DNA of 64,000 nt from Niallia nealsonii (GCF_002835805.1 NZ_PISE01000030.1:1-64000); one strand, 5' to 3'; positions 54,178-63,874 are shown, numbered from the stretch's first letter. The notes: a model not told the origin generated them from the sequence alone. Numbers and translations are program-made.

Positions 54178-54801
54178 ATGACTAAATATACTAGGATGAA
54201 AGAAAAAATAAAAGATGAAATTTAGTATTTTATAGTGGGAGGATTAAGCTACTATAAGAATTTTTAAGTGAAAGGACATGGGAGATAACAGAACGCTGGT
54301 ATGCTTCTTTAAATTAAGAATCAGGAGGGAATTTATAATACAACCAATCCGAAGAAAATTAAACAATTAAAAGAGCAAAATCATGATTTCCATCAGCGCT
54401 TTGTGGAGATAGTTACTATTTCAACAGAAGATTTCAAAGCCAATATAGAAGAATATATTTCTATGATTGTAAAGGATGAGACTCATCAAAACACGCCGCT
54501 TTCAGAAATTATTGGAGAGTTTTTGCGTCAGCAGTATGTATATATAGATACAGTGGTTGCACATCAACTTTTTCAACTAATTGATGGATTAAAGCTAATT
54601 GGCATTACGTGCAGCATATCGGGGATATTGCCAAGTATTGCACAAACAGCTATCCAATTAGGCATGAATTTTCATGAAATTGATACATATTCAACTTTAC
54701 AGCAAGCGTTAGAGAAACATCAGTGGAAAAAATATTTAGCTAAAAACACGGCATCATATTATTCCTTATATAAACTGCATAATAAGGAGCTTTCCTCATA
54801 A
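54178..54801 (+). pseudogene. Decayed RsbR-type STAS co-antagonist
   Basis: The end is clear: IDTVVAHQLFQLIDGLKLIG and GILPSIAQTAIQLGMNF are the RsbR STAS motifs with both Thr phosphosites. Upstream pieces are in different frames. ERTWEITERWYASLN (frame through 54276-54320) and NPKKIKQLKEQNHDFHQRF (from about 54346) belong to the same N-terminal globin-like domain but are split by stops and a frameshift. About 50 residues of the first STAS strands are also missing before IIGEFLRQQYVY. The 132-codon frame from GTG 54403 is only the remnant. Confidence 0.75.
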
Positions 54802-54842
54802 AAGAACTTTTTTATAATTCTTTTATGAGGAAAGCTTTTTTT
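54788..54842 (+). terminator. Strong terminator
   Basis: A 19-bp perfect stem (AGCTTTCCTCATAAAAGAA and its complement at 54818-54836) is followed by TTTTTTTG. Confidence 0.9.
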
Positions 54843-54897
54843 GCGGAAAATATAAATTATTAATTTTGATAATTTTCAATTTATTTTTAAATACTAG

Positions 54898-54927
54898 TTG
54901 ACGGGTAGGAATAATGCGATATATAAT
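54898..54927 (+). promoter_or_regulatory. SigA promoter of the TauE/SafE gene, with a leader hairpin
   Basis: TTGACG (54898-54903), 18 nt, TATAAT (54922-54927). The implied leader is about 115 nt and contains CATAACC-N9-GGTTATG (54971-54993) followed by a T-rich stretch. It could be a weak attenuator. Confidence 0.6.
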
Positions 54928-55051
54928 CTGTTTAATAAAAAAAATAAAAAGCTGATCAAACATCCGAAGGCATAACCAAGTCGAAGGGTTATGATTCTTT
55001 TATACCTTTTTTAGCTTTTCCCATTAATTAAAACAAATAGAGGTGTATATA

Positions 55052-55951
55052 ATGAAAAAGTTAATCGTTTTTGCTTTTATTGGCTTGCTTGCACAATTGA
55101 TTGATGGTGCTTTAGGGATGGCTTACGGTGTTACATCGACGTCTCTGTTATTGGCTTTCAGCATTTCTCCTGCTGTTGCATCTGCTTCTGTTCATTTAGC
55201 AGAAGTAGTAACAACAGCTGCATCAGGGGCATCTCATATAAGATTTGGAAATGTAGATAAAAAAACAGTTTATCAACTAATTATTCCAGGTTCGATCGGA
55301 GCATTTTTAGGGGCAACATTTTTAAGCAATATACCAGGAGATTTGGCAAAACCATATATTTCTTTATTCCTTCTAGGATTAGGTGCATATGTCCTTATTA
55401 GATTTTTATTTAACTTTCGACCAAGTGAAGAGAAAAAGGGACTTGATTTAAGTAAAAAACAAGCGATCCCATTAGGTCTAATTGCTGGATTTGCAGATGC
55501 AACTGGCGGCGGAGGCTGGGGCCCAATTGCTACACCGGTTTTATTATCCCGCAAAGGCATGAGTGCGCGTAAAGTAGTAGGTACAGTTGATACAAGTGAA
55601 TTTGCTATAGCGGTTTCTGCAACACTTGGTTTTTTCATCTCTTTAGGATGGGAGCAAGTAAACTGGTTATGGGTTGGAGCATTAATGATTGGCGGAATTA
55701 TTGCAGCACCAATAGCTGCATGGCTTGTTCAGAAAATTCATGCACAGTTAATGGGTGTACTTGTAGGTGGTTTTATTATTCTTGTAAATGCAAGAAACTT
55801 GTTAACATCTTGGATTGATCAGGCAGCCCTTTATCCATATGTATACGCAGCAATTATTATTATTTGGATAGCAGCAATAGTTTATACTGTTTCAAAAATC
55901 GGCGGTTTTAAAAAGACTAAAAAAGTAAAAGTTAATTCAATAGCTGACTAG
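55052..55951 (+). CDS. TauE/SafE-family exporter
   Basis: The protein is 299 aa with eight hydrophobic segments in two repeats. The family signatures QLIDGALGMAYGVTSTSLLLAF and ADATGGGGWGPIATPVLLSRKGM are intact. It probably exports sulfite or a sulfonate-related anion; the ssuE and yezD genes downstream support a sulfur role. ATG 55052 has AGAGGTG 6 nt upstream. Confidence 0.9.
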   Translation: MKKLIVFAFIGLLAQLIDGALGMAYGVTSTSLLLAFSISPAVASASVHLAEVVTTAASGASHIRFGNVDKKTVYQLIIPGSIGAFLGATFLSNIPGDLAKPYISLFLLGLGAYVLIRFLFNFRPSEEKKGLDLSKKQAIPLGLIAGFADATGGGGWGPIATPVLLSRKGMSARKVVGTVDTSEFAIAVSATLGFFISLGWEQVNWLWVGALMIGGIIAAPIAAWLVQKIHAQLMGVLVGGFIILVNARNLLTSWIDQAALYPYVYAAIIIIWIAAIVYTVSKIGGFKKTKKVKVNSIAD

Positions 55952-55957
55952 AAAACT

Positions 55958-56007
55958 AGAGGCTCTCGGATTAAGTAAGTTTCTTACTTAAACTGGGGGT
56001 CTTTTTT
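55958..56007 (+). terminator. Terminator of the TauE/SafE gene
   Basis: TTAAGTAAG and CTTACTTAA form an inner stem with flanking pairs, followed by CTTTTTTATA. Confidence 0.75.
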
Positions 56008-56122
56008 ATAAATAAATATGATCATTAAAATAGAATAAATATGGGACAGTTTGTCCATTTATTAATAAATAGAAGAAATTTAACATACCTTCATAAAAAA
56101 GGAATGAGAGGATGAGAAAGTG

Positions 56123-56653
56123 ATGGCAAAAGTTATAATTATTACTGGTGCACCAAATGATTACTCACGTTTAAATGGAATATTGGATTATAGTATAAAA
56201 CTATTGAAAAAAACAGGAATTTCTTATGACGTTATAAAAGTACATGAACTTCCAGCAGAAGATTTGATTCAGGCCAAGTTTGATAGTGAAGCAATCAGAA
56301 AGGCCAATAAAAAAGTAGAAAATGCAGCAGGGGTGCTTATTTTTACACCAGTGTATAAAGCTGCTTACTCTGGAATTGTAAAAACATATCTTGATTTACT
56401 TCCCCAAAAGGGACTGGAAGATAAAATTATTTTACCCTTAGTGATAGGGGGATCTTTTGGACATTTGCTTACAATTGAATATGCACTGAATCCAGTGTTA
56501 TCGGCCTTAGGAGCCACTTATATAATCAAAGGGGTATACACTATTGATAAGGATGTAGAAAGACTTGATAACAATCAATTTTCTCTAAAGGAAGAAGTGC
56601 AGCAAAGAATTGAAAAAGGTATAGATGCATTCATTAAAGTAATATCGGATTAA
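56123..56653 (+). CDS. ssuE: NADPH-dependent FMN reductase SsuE
   Basis: The protein is 176 aa with a flavodoxin-like fold. It has GAPNDYSRLNGILDY (FMN phosphate loop region), FTPVYKAAYSGIVKTYLDLLPQ and LPLVIGGSFGHLLTIEYAL, characteristic of SsuE. It supplies reduced FMN to alkanesulfonate monooxygenase SsuD, which is not in the window. A GTG directly upstream of the ATG is an alternative start with slightly better ribosome-site spacing. Confidence 0.9.
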   Translation: MAKVIIITGAPNDYSRLNGILDYSIKLLKKTGISYDVIKVHELPAEDLIQAKFDSEAIRKANKKVENAAGVLIFTPVYKAAYSGIVKTYLDLLPQKGLEDKIILPLVIGGSFGHLLTIEYALNPVLSALGATYIIKGVYTIDKDVERLDNNQFSLKEEVQQRIEKGIDAFIKVISD

Positions 56654-57202
56654 CAATGACCATAAATAGTTAGGGAGAATCAGTATACAAAAGAATAGAA
56701 GACTAGAAGATAAGCCATAGTATATATCCATTAGAAAATGCTTATTTAAATCTTCCTGCAACTATGTTCTATTAGTCAGGAGGATTTTCTTTAAAACTAA
56801 ATGAGTTCATTACTTCGTATCTAGGAGATCCATATGTCCATAATTAATGCGACTAGAAAAATGGAGCAGCCTTTTCTTTAGTGGATAAGTCTGCACTTTT
56901 TTTACGGTTAACAACTTAATTTATAGAAAAGAAAAAAATAGTAAAATTGCGCCATTTCTAAAAAAGAAACGGTGCAACTTTACTGATAAATAGGAATAGA
57001 TATTTTTACGAAATTTAATCGAAAATTTCCTAATAAGTGGTTGATTTACCCACTAATACATAATATGATTAATAAAAACATATATTCATATAGATATACT
57101 CGGTATTAAGAGTACTAACAAATAATTTGTAAAAAATTCCAATTTCCATTAGATAACAAGCTATAAAAGCATGAAGCAAATTTAACATTATGGGGGAGAG
57201 AA
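56654..57202. other. Intergenic region, about 550 bp
   Basis: It contains two hairpin-like segments near 56755-56790 and 56940-56990 (TTGCGCCATTTCT with AGAAACGGTGCAA) but no supported frame. It is probably residue of lost genes. Confidence 0.35.
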
Positions 57203-57346
57203 ATGAAACGTTCTATCAAAGGGGAATATGCAGCAAGTGTAATATTAGCACGAGACTGCAATCAACTGGACATCGTTATGACACCCCAGAGAAAATCAGA
57301 AAAACCACTGCTATTTATTATGCAGAATAAATATTGCTGCAATTAA
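57203..57346 (+). pseudogene. Possible degenerate Rrf2-like regulator fragment
   Basis: GGGGGAGAG leads to MKRSIKGEYAASVILA, which resembles the start of Rrf2-family regulators (MK-S-KGEYA). The rest of the 47-residue frame does not fit, and a second frame (HRYDTPEKIRKTTAIYYAE) runs on through stops to about 57425. It reads as a frameshifted remnant. The family call is weak. Confidence 0.3.
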
Positions 57347-57547
57347 AAACAGATTATGCTCAAGGATAGCTAGAGAAGGATATTAATTTCATAAGAATTC
57401 CAATGGAATTAATGGAGGAGAAGTAATCTGCAGCCTAGAGGGACCACTTTTGGTTATTGCTAAATTGCTTGCATATGTTCTTTTAAAAAACAGCCTTGGA
57501 AGACCTGCTTTTAAACCGTATGAGTCTAATAAAAGGAGAGGATTTAG

Positions 57548-57727
57548 ATGTCTTCAAAAAATAAAATGGATCAAGAAATCATTGATAAAATTATTAGTTT
57601 TATAGAAAATATGGAGTTTGGAACGATTCAAATAACCGTGCATGACTCCCAAGTAACACAAATTGAAAAAGGGGAAAAATATCGTTTTGCTTTGAAGAAA
57701 AATGATAAGGGCAAGGGAAAACAATAG
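57548..57727 (+). CDS. yezD: YezD family (DUF2292) small protein
   Basis: The protein is 59 aa. The core GTIQITVHDSQVTQIEKGEKYRF is the YezD pattern. AAGGAGAGG is 6 nt before the ATG. In Bacillus this family is linked to sulfur-assimilation genes, which fits ssuE and TauE/SafE here. I see no SAM riboswitch upstream. The function is unknown. Confidence 0.85.
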   Translation: MSSKNKMDQEIIDKIISFIENMEFGTIQITVHDSQVTQIEKGEKYRFALKKNDKGKGKQ

Positions 57728-57743
57728 TTATACAACATTTTAC

Positions 57744-57769
57744 AAAAAGCCGCTTAGACGGTTTTTTTT
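57744..57769 (+). terminator. Terminator of yezD
   Basis: AAAAGCCG/CGGTTTT stem with a long T-run (eight T's). Confidence 0.7.
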
Positions 57770-58298
57770 ATTTTGTTATTTTTTACAGATTGCTCCTATG
57801 TATATACTAGAATTTGCATAATAGAAATAAGCTAATTTAAATTAGTCCGCTTATAGTTTGTTTTGTACAAGCAGAACCATTTACTTTATTTAAATAGTAG
57901 TCTATTTAAAAGGAAAATACTTCATTAGGTAGATTTGTATGAAACTTATATAAAGCGCTTATATTTTTAATGAAGGAGCAAAATGGGATGAAACAGAAGT
58001 TGGCACGAATGCGATTGGTTTTGCAAAACGATTAAAAAGATCGACTGTTGTAAATTGATCATCGTATTTTAGATGAAGCACCTGCAGCAGAATTTTTAGG
58101 ACAAGTAATCTATTATCTGGAGCACCCATATTTGCTTGTTTTATAAAGTATAAGATCTATTGCAATGGGAACATGTTAAGAATAGTTAACATCAAAAGGA
58201 TAGAGACTTGTGTTAACTATTTGGTAAGATGAAAAAACAGTTGACACTATCCATTAATTCCTATAAAGTACAAAAGTATGTTTTTTTAGGAGGAAATT
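57770..58298. other. Intergenic region with gene relics, about 530 bp
   Basis: 57969-58019 reads NEGAKWDETEVGTNAIG, the hallmark of the GAF-type sensor domain of sigma-54 activators such as AcoR. After it, other frames give ILDEAPAAEFLGQVIYYLEHP with stops. AAGCGCTT at 57953 is a poor cre. I take the whole as remains of one or two genes. Confidence 0.45.
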
Positions 58299-58916
58299 AT
58301 GGAGACCCAGAATCAGACACAGGTTAAGATTACAACAGCAGATCCATCTGCTTTAGGTTTATTTGGTTTAGCAATGGTAACACTTGTTGCTTCTTCTCAA
58401 AAGCTTGGTTTAACAGAAGGTGTTTCACTTGTTTTGCCTTGGGCAATCTTTTTAGGAGGCATTGCACAGCTGATTGCTTCTATCTTAGATTCAAAGCATA
58501 ATAATATTTTTGGCACTACTGCTTTTGGTGCGTTTGGATTATTTTGGTTTGGAGTTGGAACAAGTTGGCTTATCCAATTAGGATGCTTTGGAGAAACTCT
58601 TGCTGCAGCAGCAGATATAAAACAGCTTGGATTTGCATTTATTGGATATTTAATTTTTAGTTTGTTTATGACAATAGGTGCTTTAGAAACACATAAGGTA
58701 TTGTTCTTTATATTTGTATTTATTGATTTCTTATTTATTGGTTTATCATTAAGTTCTTTTGACATTATGTACGAAATAACACATATGCTTGCAGCAATTG
58801 CAGAGCTGTGCATTGCTTTATTATCTTTTTACGGATGTGGAGCAATTGTGCTGAATACACATTTTGGAAAAGTAGTATTGCCGATTGGAAAACCGTTTGG
58901 AATATTTAAAAAGTAA
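58299..58916 (+). CDS. GPR1/FUN34/YaaH (SatP) acetate transporter-family protein
   Basis: The protein is 205 aa with six hydrophobic segments. ADPSALGLFGLAM near the N-terminus corresponds to the NPAPLGL signature of SatP, here with Asp-Pro-Ser. Members carry acetate or succinate with protons. AGGAGG is 6 nt before the ATG. The nearby LytST/OFA module for pyruvate-like acids suggests a role in overflow-acid traffic. Confidence 0.88.
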   Translation: METQNQTQVKITTADPSALGLFGLAMVTLVASSQKLGLTEGVSLVLPWAIFLGGIAQLIASILDSKHNNIFGTTAFGAFGLFWFGVGTSWLIQLGCFGETLAAAADIKQLGFAFIGYLIFSLFMTIGALETHKVLFFIFVFIDFLFIGLSLSSFDIMYEITHMLAAIAELCIALLSFYGCGAIVLNTHFGKVVLPIGKPFGIFKK

Positions 58917-58917
58917 G

Positions 58918-58954
58918 AAAAAGATGGGTGTCGAAATAGACACTCATCTTTTTT
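58918..58954 (+). terminator. Terminator of the SatP-like gene
   Basis: AAAAAGATG(GG)TGTC pairs with GACACTCATCTTTTT. Confidence 0.85.
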
Positions 58955-58972
58955 AGATGAAAGTAATAACAA

Positions 58973-59353
58973 TCAAGTAGTAATATCGACAGAAGTTGTT
59001 GGGGCAAAATTGGCTACAACTAATACAACTGGAGAATTTGCTTCAATAGTTGAACCATTTGGAACGTCAATAACTAGTTGGCCAGTACCAGTTGCACCAG
59101 GTGTATAAGTTAATAAACCTTCCATTTGTAATACACCATTTACATAGACTTCAATATAGCTGTTGTTTGCAGTTAACTCAGGCAATGAAGTAACAGCTCC
59201 TCCTGTATCATTAACAAAGTCTGCTGCATCAATCGTTAATACAGCTTCTCCAATTACAGTTGCTCCTACTTCATAGAAGAAACGGCTTACTGTTGGAGCA
59301 GTTACTGTTTCAGCAGTGGCAGTTATGGCAAGTTTCATTATTTTAAGCGGCAT
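58973..59353 (-). CDS. DUF4183 protein
   Basis: The protein is 126 aa. It starts MPLKIMKLAITATAETVTAP and contains DAADFVNDTGG, YIEVYVNGVLQMEGLLTY and a PVVLVVANF end, the DUF4183 pattern. It is Thr/Ala-rich and beta-structured, resembling spore-surface or secreted proteins, but has no signal peptide. ATG 59353 has AAAGGAG 8 nt upstream. The function is unknown. Confidence 0.8.
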   Translation of the reverse strand: MPLKIMKLAITATAETVTAPTVSRFFYEVGATVIGEAVLTIDAADFVNDTGGAVTSLPELTANNSYIEVYVNGVLQMEGLLTYTPGATGTGQLVIDVPNGSTIEANSPVVLVVANFAPTTSVDITT

Positions 59354-59505
59354 TCCATTCACTCCTTTCTTTTTTTATTTTATTTTATGTAAAAGTATGT
59401 TTATCGGTATAGACAGTAATGTCTTTAAATAAAAAATAGACAAGCACGACTAAACTAGTAGTCAAATAAAATAACAAAGAGGAAAAAAGTGAACGGAGTG
59501 GGAAA

Positions 59506-59850
59506 GTGAAAAATAATAGAAGTAATCAAAAAAACAAGAAACCTCTGTTGTTTCTTCCGGTTCTTCCTTTAGAAGTTCGAAGCTTTGCCATTCCAAAAAA
59601 AGTAGAGGTATATGAGTTTTATACAATGGCAGATGGAAAAAAACGAGTATTTAAAGAAGATGATGGAATAAAGGAGCTAGGAATACAAGTTATTTTAAGT
59701 CCTTTTGTTTTATCGTTTACTAATTTATTTATTAATGGTGTATTGCAGCCTAAAGAAAGTTATCTAGTGAAAAAAGGAGAGTTTTGTTTATTGACAGAGG
59801 ATGTTCCTATGAAAGACACGTTACTTATTTTGCAGATGATAAAGGCATAG
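59506..59850 (+). CDS. DUF4183-like protein, divergent partner
   Basis: The protein is 114 aa, starting at GTG with GGAG 7 nt upstream. A basic N-terminus (NNRSNQKNKKP) is followed by a beta domain with VEVYEFYTMADGKKRVF and LFINGVLQPKESYLVKKGEFCLL, again DUF4183-type but different in composition from its neighbour. The pair is divergent from a 150-bp spacer, so they may be co-regulated, perhaps in sporulation. That is inference. Confidence 0.7.
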   Translation: MKNNRSNQKNKKPLLFLPVLPLEVRSFAIPKKVEVYEFYTMADGKKRVFKEDDGIKELGIQVILSPFVLSFTNLFINGVLQPKESYLVKKGEFCLLTEDVPMKDTLLILQMIKA

Positions 59851-59975
59851 TTATTTGATTCATGCATAAAACTATTTTATTAAAGTAATTACTGTATTTC
59901 TCTATCTTTCCTTCATTTACCGAATGTATGTAAATTGGTAAAATATGAATGGATGAAGGTCAGGAGGAAAAAAAC

Positions 59976-61643
59976 GTGTATCAATTAACAGAACTGGAAA
60001 TGTTGATTCAATTATTTGAACGAGCAGCATTATTGCTTATTTCGCTGTTTTTTATGACAAGGGTACCGAAATTTAAGGAAACATTGCAAAAGGATAGTCA
60101 TTCTTCAACAGAACTTACGCTGATCACGGTAATTTTTTGTGCTTTTGCTTTGTTTGGTACATATTCTGGGATTGAAGTAGAAGGATCAATTGTTAATATA
60201 AGAATCATTGCTATTATGTCTGGCGGTATTTTATTTGGTCCATGGGTAGGCGTTGTTACAGGAATTGTTTCCGGAATCCATCGTTATTTAATTGATATTG
60301 GTGGAGTGACTTCTGTTCCTTGTTTGATTACTAGCATTTTAGCAGGTATTGTATCAGGTTATATTCATATGAAAGTGAAAAAATCAAGCCGTTGGATTAT
60401 GGGGATTATTGCTGGAATGTTATGCGAAATTTTAACAATGGTTTTAATCTTAATCATGGCAGAACCATTTGATTTAGGGGTGGAAATTGTTTCTAAAATT
60501 GCGTTTCCGATGATTTTAGGACAAGTTAGCATTGGCTTAATTGTTTTGATGATTGCCAGTGTAGAAGGGGAGAAGGAAAGAATTGCAGCAGAGCAGGCAA
60601 AGTTAGCACTTGATATTGCCAATAAAACATTGCCATATTTTCGTTCAATAAATACGGCATCTTTACATACAATCTGTACGATTATTAAAAATGATATTCA
60701 TGCAGATGCTGTAGCAATAACGGATACAAAAGATGTACTTGCATATGTAGGTTTTGGGGAAGAAAAATACCAAGAGGGCCAAGAAATAATCAGCGAGCTG
60801 ACAAAAGAGACAATTCGCAGAGGGAAAATTACGATTCGAAATAATATTGCCGATCATCACACCCCGCAGATTCATTGTCTGCTCATGATTCCGTTAGAGG
60901 AAAGAGGCATTGTTACGGGCACACTGAAGATATATTATCGCAAAGCAAACACGATTACCTATACTTTGCAAACACTGGCGATTGGTCTTGCCCAGATTAT
61001 TTCGACTTTAATGGAAGTATCAAGAGTAGAGCAAATTAAAGAAGCGGCAAATAAAGCGGAATTAAGAGCGCTTCAAACAAAAATTAATCCTCATTTTCTT
61101 TTTAATGCCTTAAATGCAATTGCTTCTACAACAAGAAGAAATCCAGAAAAAGCAAGAGAGCTAATTCATAATTTATCTGGTTATATGAGATATAATTTAG
61201 AAGTAGGAGAAGAACTGATTGGTATCCAAATAGCTTTGCAGCAGGTACGGGATTATATTGAAATTGAGCAGGCGCGATTTGGCAGCAGGCTTCAAGTAGA
61301 ATATGATATAGAAGATATTCATGTCAAACTGCCTAGTCTTTTAATTCAGCCCCTTGTAGAAAATGCGGTAGTGCACGGCATTTTAAAAAGAAAAGGCCCT
61401 GGGTTAATCGAAATTTCCGTTAAAGATATTGGGGATAAAATCAGGATAAGTGTAAAGGATTCAGGAATTGGCATTAAACAAGAAGTGATTGATAACTTGT
61501 ATAGTGGAGAAGTTCCCTCGAAACAAATTGGTTTATCGAATGTGCATCAGCGCGTAAAATTAATTTATGGAACAGGATTAGTGATTAAACGACTAGAACC
61601 TGGTACAGAAGTATATTTTGATATGACAAAGGAGACAAAATGA
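59976..61643 (+). CDS. lytS: LytS-type sensor histidine kinase
   Basis: The protein is about 555 aa. It has a 5TMR-LYT membrane domain (1-195), a GAF domain (about 215-345), a His_kinase domain with [15 protein letters not shown] (phospho-His about 373) and an ATPase domain with VENAVVHGI and [14 protein letters not shown] motifs. GTG at 59976 is chosen because AGGAGG stands 8 nt upstream; the longer ATG frame overlaps it. The family (LytS, YpdA, BtsS) senses pyruvate or membrane state. It overlaps the regulator gene by 4 bp. Confidence 0.93.
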   Translation: MYQLTELEMLIQLFERAALLLISLFFMTRVPKFKETLQKDSHSSTELTLITVIFCAFALFGTYSGIEVEGSIVNIRIIAIMSGGILFGPWVGVVTGIVSGIHRYLIDIGGVTSVPCLITSILAGIVSGYIHMKVKKSSRWIMGIIAGMLCEILTMVLILIMAEPFDLGVEIVSKIAFPMILGQVSIGLIVLMIASVEGEKERIAAEQAKLALDIANKTLPYFRSINTASLHTICTIIKNDIHADAVAITDTKDVLAYVGFGEEKYQEGQEIISELTKETIRRGKITIRNNIADHHTPQIHCLLMIPLEERGIVTGTLKIYYRKANTITYTLQTLAIGLAQIISTLMEVSRVEQIKEAANKAELRALQTKINPHFLFNALNAIASTTRRNPEKARELIHNLSGYMRYNLEVGEELIGIQIALQQVRDYIEIEQARFGSRLQVEYDIEDIHVKLPSLLIQPLVENAVVHGILKRKGPGLIEISVKDIGDKIRISVKDSGIGIKQEVIDNLYSGEVPSKQIGLSNVHQRVKLIYGTGLVIKRLEPGTEVYFDMTKETK

Positions 61644-62404
61644 AGGCTATTATTGTAGAAGATGAAATTCCAGCAAGAGAAGAGCTGGAATATTTAATTC
61701 AAACACATAGCAATATGGAGATCATTCAAACATTTGACGATGGACTTGATGTGTTAAAATTTTTACAAGGAAATGAAGTAGATGCCATCTTTCTCGATAT
61801 TAATATACCTTCATTAGATGGAATGTTTTTGGCAACCAATATTAGCAAATTTGCGAAAAAGCCGTATATTATTTTTACAACCGCTTATAAAGAGCATGCC
61901 GCCCAAGCGTTTGAACTTGAAGCATTTGATTATATCTTAAAACCTTATGATGAAAAAAGAATTGCAGCGATGCTGATAAAACTTGAGGCAGCGTTTCAAA
62001 GGGATCAAGGGGAATCGATTGTTGGCGAAGATAGTAAAAATACAGCGATGGAAGGTGTTGTATCAGCAAATCGGAGTAGCAGAATTAATTTGCGCAAAAA
62101 TGATAATATTATTGTAACAGATGTTAATGAGATTTATTATGCAGTGGCTAGTGAAAAAGTGACTCTTGTTTATACAAAAACAGAAGAATATATGATGCCA
62201 ATGAGCATTTCTGAATTTCATGGGAAGCTGCCTCAAAATTTATTTTTTAAATGTCATCGTTCTTATACGGTTAATTTAACGAAGATACATGAAATTGTGC
62301 CATGGTTTAATCATACTTATGTACTTCGGTTAAAAGATATAGAGGGGGAAGTGCCAGTAAGCAGAAGCAAAGTGAAGGAATTTCGGCAAATTATGCAACT
62401 GTAA
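61640..62404 (+). CDS. lytT: LytTR response regulator
   Basis: The protein is 254 aa. The receiver has D53 as phosphoacceptor (AIFLDINIP), with DE at 8-9 and K near 107 (ILKPYD). The LytTR DNA-binding domain (about 150-250) includes [18 protein letters not shown] and [15 protein letters not shown]. It pairs with LytS by ATGA overlap. The likely target is the OFA transporter downstream, which has suitably spaced direct repeats. Confidence 0.94.
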   Translation: MKAIIVEDEIPAREELEYLIQTHSNMEIIQTFDDGLDVLKFLQGNEVDAIFLDINIPSLDGMFLATNISKFAKKPYIIFTTAYKEHAAQAFELEAFDYILKPYDEKRIAAMLIKLEAAFQRDQGESIVGEDSKNTAMEGVVSANRSSRINLRKNDNIIVTDVNEIYYAVASEKVTLVYTKTEEYMMPMSISEFHGKLPQNLFFKCHRSYTVNLTKIHEIVPWFNHTYVLRLKDIEGEVPVSRSKVKEFRQIMQL

Positions 62405-62406
62405 TT

Positions 62407-62453
62407 GCCGTTCATTCCAATATATATGCATTTCATTCTGATAACGATTTCAT
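62407..62453. promoter_or_regulatory. LytTR-type direct repeats (YpdB-like sites)
   Basis: GCCGTTCAT (62407-62415) and GCATTTCAT (62428-62436) are 21 bp apart. The E. coli YpdB site is GGCATTTCAT-N11-GGCATTTCAT, also a 21-bp period. A third, CGATTTCAT, is at 62445-62453. TATACT at 62469-62474 is a possible -10, placing the repeats just upstream of the -35. Confidence 0.65.
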
Positions 62454-62558
62454 TCTTTTTTTCGGTGGTATACTTATTGGTGTAAGGGACATCATATTAA
62501 GTTAACTTGATAGGAAACATAAAAATATACCATTTAAACCGGAAAAGGAGAGAGTGAA

Positions 62559-63791
62559 ATGAAAGCGGGTTCAGAGAGACGGTGGCTTATTGTTATTGGC
62601 ACCATTATTGTACAGATGGGTTTAGGGACTATTTATACATGGAGTTTATTTAATCAGCCTTTAGTAGATAATTTTGGCTGGGAATTAAGTTCTGTTGCTA
62701 TAACATTTTCCATTACAAGTTTTGCATTGGCATTTTCCACTTTATTTGCAGGAAAACTGCAAGACAAATGGGGGATACGCCGTTTAATCGGAAGTGCCGG
62801 CATAATGCTCGGGATAGGGCTAATGCTTACATCTCAAATATCTTCCTTATGGATGCTGTATATTTTAGCAGGTGTTATAGTAGGTTTTGCAGATGGAACA
62901 GCATATATTACCTCTTTATCTAATTTAATTAAATGGTTTCCAGAGAAAAAAGGGTTAATATCTGGTATTTCTGTTGGAGCATATGGAACAGGAAGTCTTT
63001 TATTTAAATTTATTAATGGTTCATTTATTTCATCATTTGGTGTAACACAAGCGTTTATGTTTTGGGGAATTATTGTATTGGTGATGGTTGTAGGCGGATC
63101 ATTTTTAATTAAAGAAGCAAAAGAAATTAGTTCGGGTTCTTCTGTTGGAGTACAGCAAAAAAATTATACGGTAAAAGAAATGTTAAAAACAAAACAAGCA
63201 TACCTGTTATTTGTGATATTCTTCACAGCTTGTATGAGCGGTTTATATTTAATTGGAATTGTTAAAGATATTGGTGTAAGCTTAGCTGGATTAGATATTG
63301 CAACAGCAAGCAATGCAGTAGCATTAGTAGCGATTTTTAATACTATTGGTCGAATTATCTTAGGTGCATTATCAGATAAAGTTGGCCGATTAAAAGTTGT
63401 TTCAGGAGCTTTATTTGTAACAGCAATTGCGGTTACGGTGTTAAGTACAGTAACACTGAATTTCCCAATATTCTTTGCATGTGTTGCAGCAATTGCTTTC
63501 TGTTTTGGCGGTAATATCACGGTATTTCCAACGATTGTGGCAGACTTCTTCGGTCTAAAAAATCAAAGCAAAAATTATGGCGTTATTTATCAAGGCTTTG
63601 GAATTGGTGCGCTAGCTGGTTCATTTATTGCAGCGGCATTAGGAGGATTTATCCCAACATTTACGGTGATTGCGGCATTATGTGTAGTGTCTTTCATTAT
63701 CGCATTAACCATTAAACCTCCATATCAAGGAACTGCTAGAAAAATGCATAAACGCTCTGTGGCAAATATGACAACACAAAAAGCTGGATAA
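62559..63791 (+). CDS. OFA-family MFS transporter (YhjX-like)
   Basis: The protein is 410 aa with twelve TMs. IYTWSLFNQPLVDNFGW in TM1, the GKLQDKWGIRRLI loop and GFADGTAYITSLSNLIKWFPEKKG are OFA (oxalate:formate antiporter) family signatures. It is nearest in type to E. coli YhjX, the pyruvate-linked target of YpdAB. AAAGGAGAG is 6 nt before the ATG. With the LytST-type pair upstream and the repeats in its promoter, it is the probable output of that system. Confidence 0.9.
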   Translation: MKAGSERRWLIVIGTIIVQMGLGTIYTWSLFNQPLVDNFGWELSSVAITFSITSFALAFSTLFAGKLQDKWGIRRLIGSAGIMLGIGLMLTSQISSLWMLYILAGVIVGFADGTAYITSLSNLIKWFPEKKGLISGISVGAYGTGSLLFKFINGSFISSFGVTQAFMFWGIIVLVMVVGGSFLIKEAKEISSGSSVGVQQKNYTVKEMLKTKQAYLLFVIFFTACMSGLYLIGIVKDIGVSLAGLDIATASNAVALVAIFNTIGRIILGALSDKVGRLKVVSGALFVTAIAVTVLSTVTLNFPIFFACVAAIAFCFGGNITVFPTIVADFFGLKNQSKNYGVIYQGFGIGALAGSFIAAALGGFIPTFTVIAALCVVSFIIALTIKPPYQGTARKMHKRSVANMTTQKAG

Positions 63792-63848
63792 GTGGATTTC
63801 CTTTATAAGGATTGATGATGTATCGAAGTAAGAAAATAGTCAAGAAGG

Positions 63849-63874
63849 GTCTTCCAAATGGGAGGCTTTTTTTG
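63849..63874 (+). terminator. Terminator of the OFA transporter gene
   Basis: GTCTTCC pairs with GGGAGGC around AAAT, followed by seven T's. Confidence 0.75.

Noticed and set aside
57949..57962. cre site around AAGCGCTT
   Set aside because: Three defined consensus positions are wrong and the site is over 300 bp from any intact gene.
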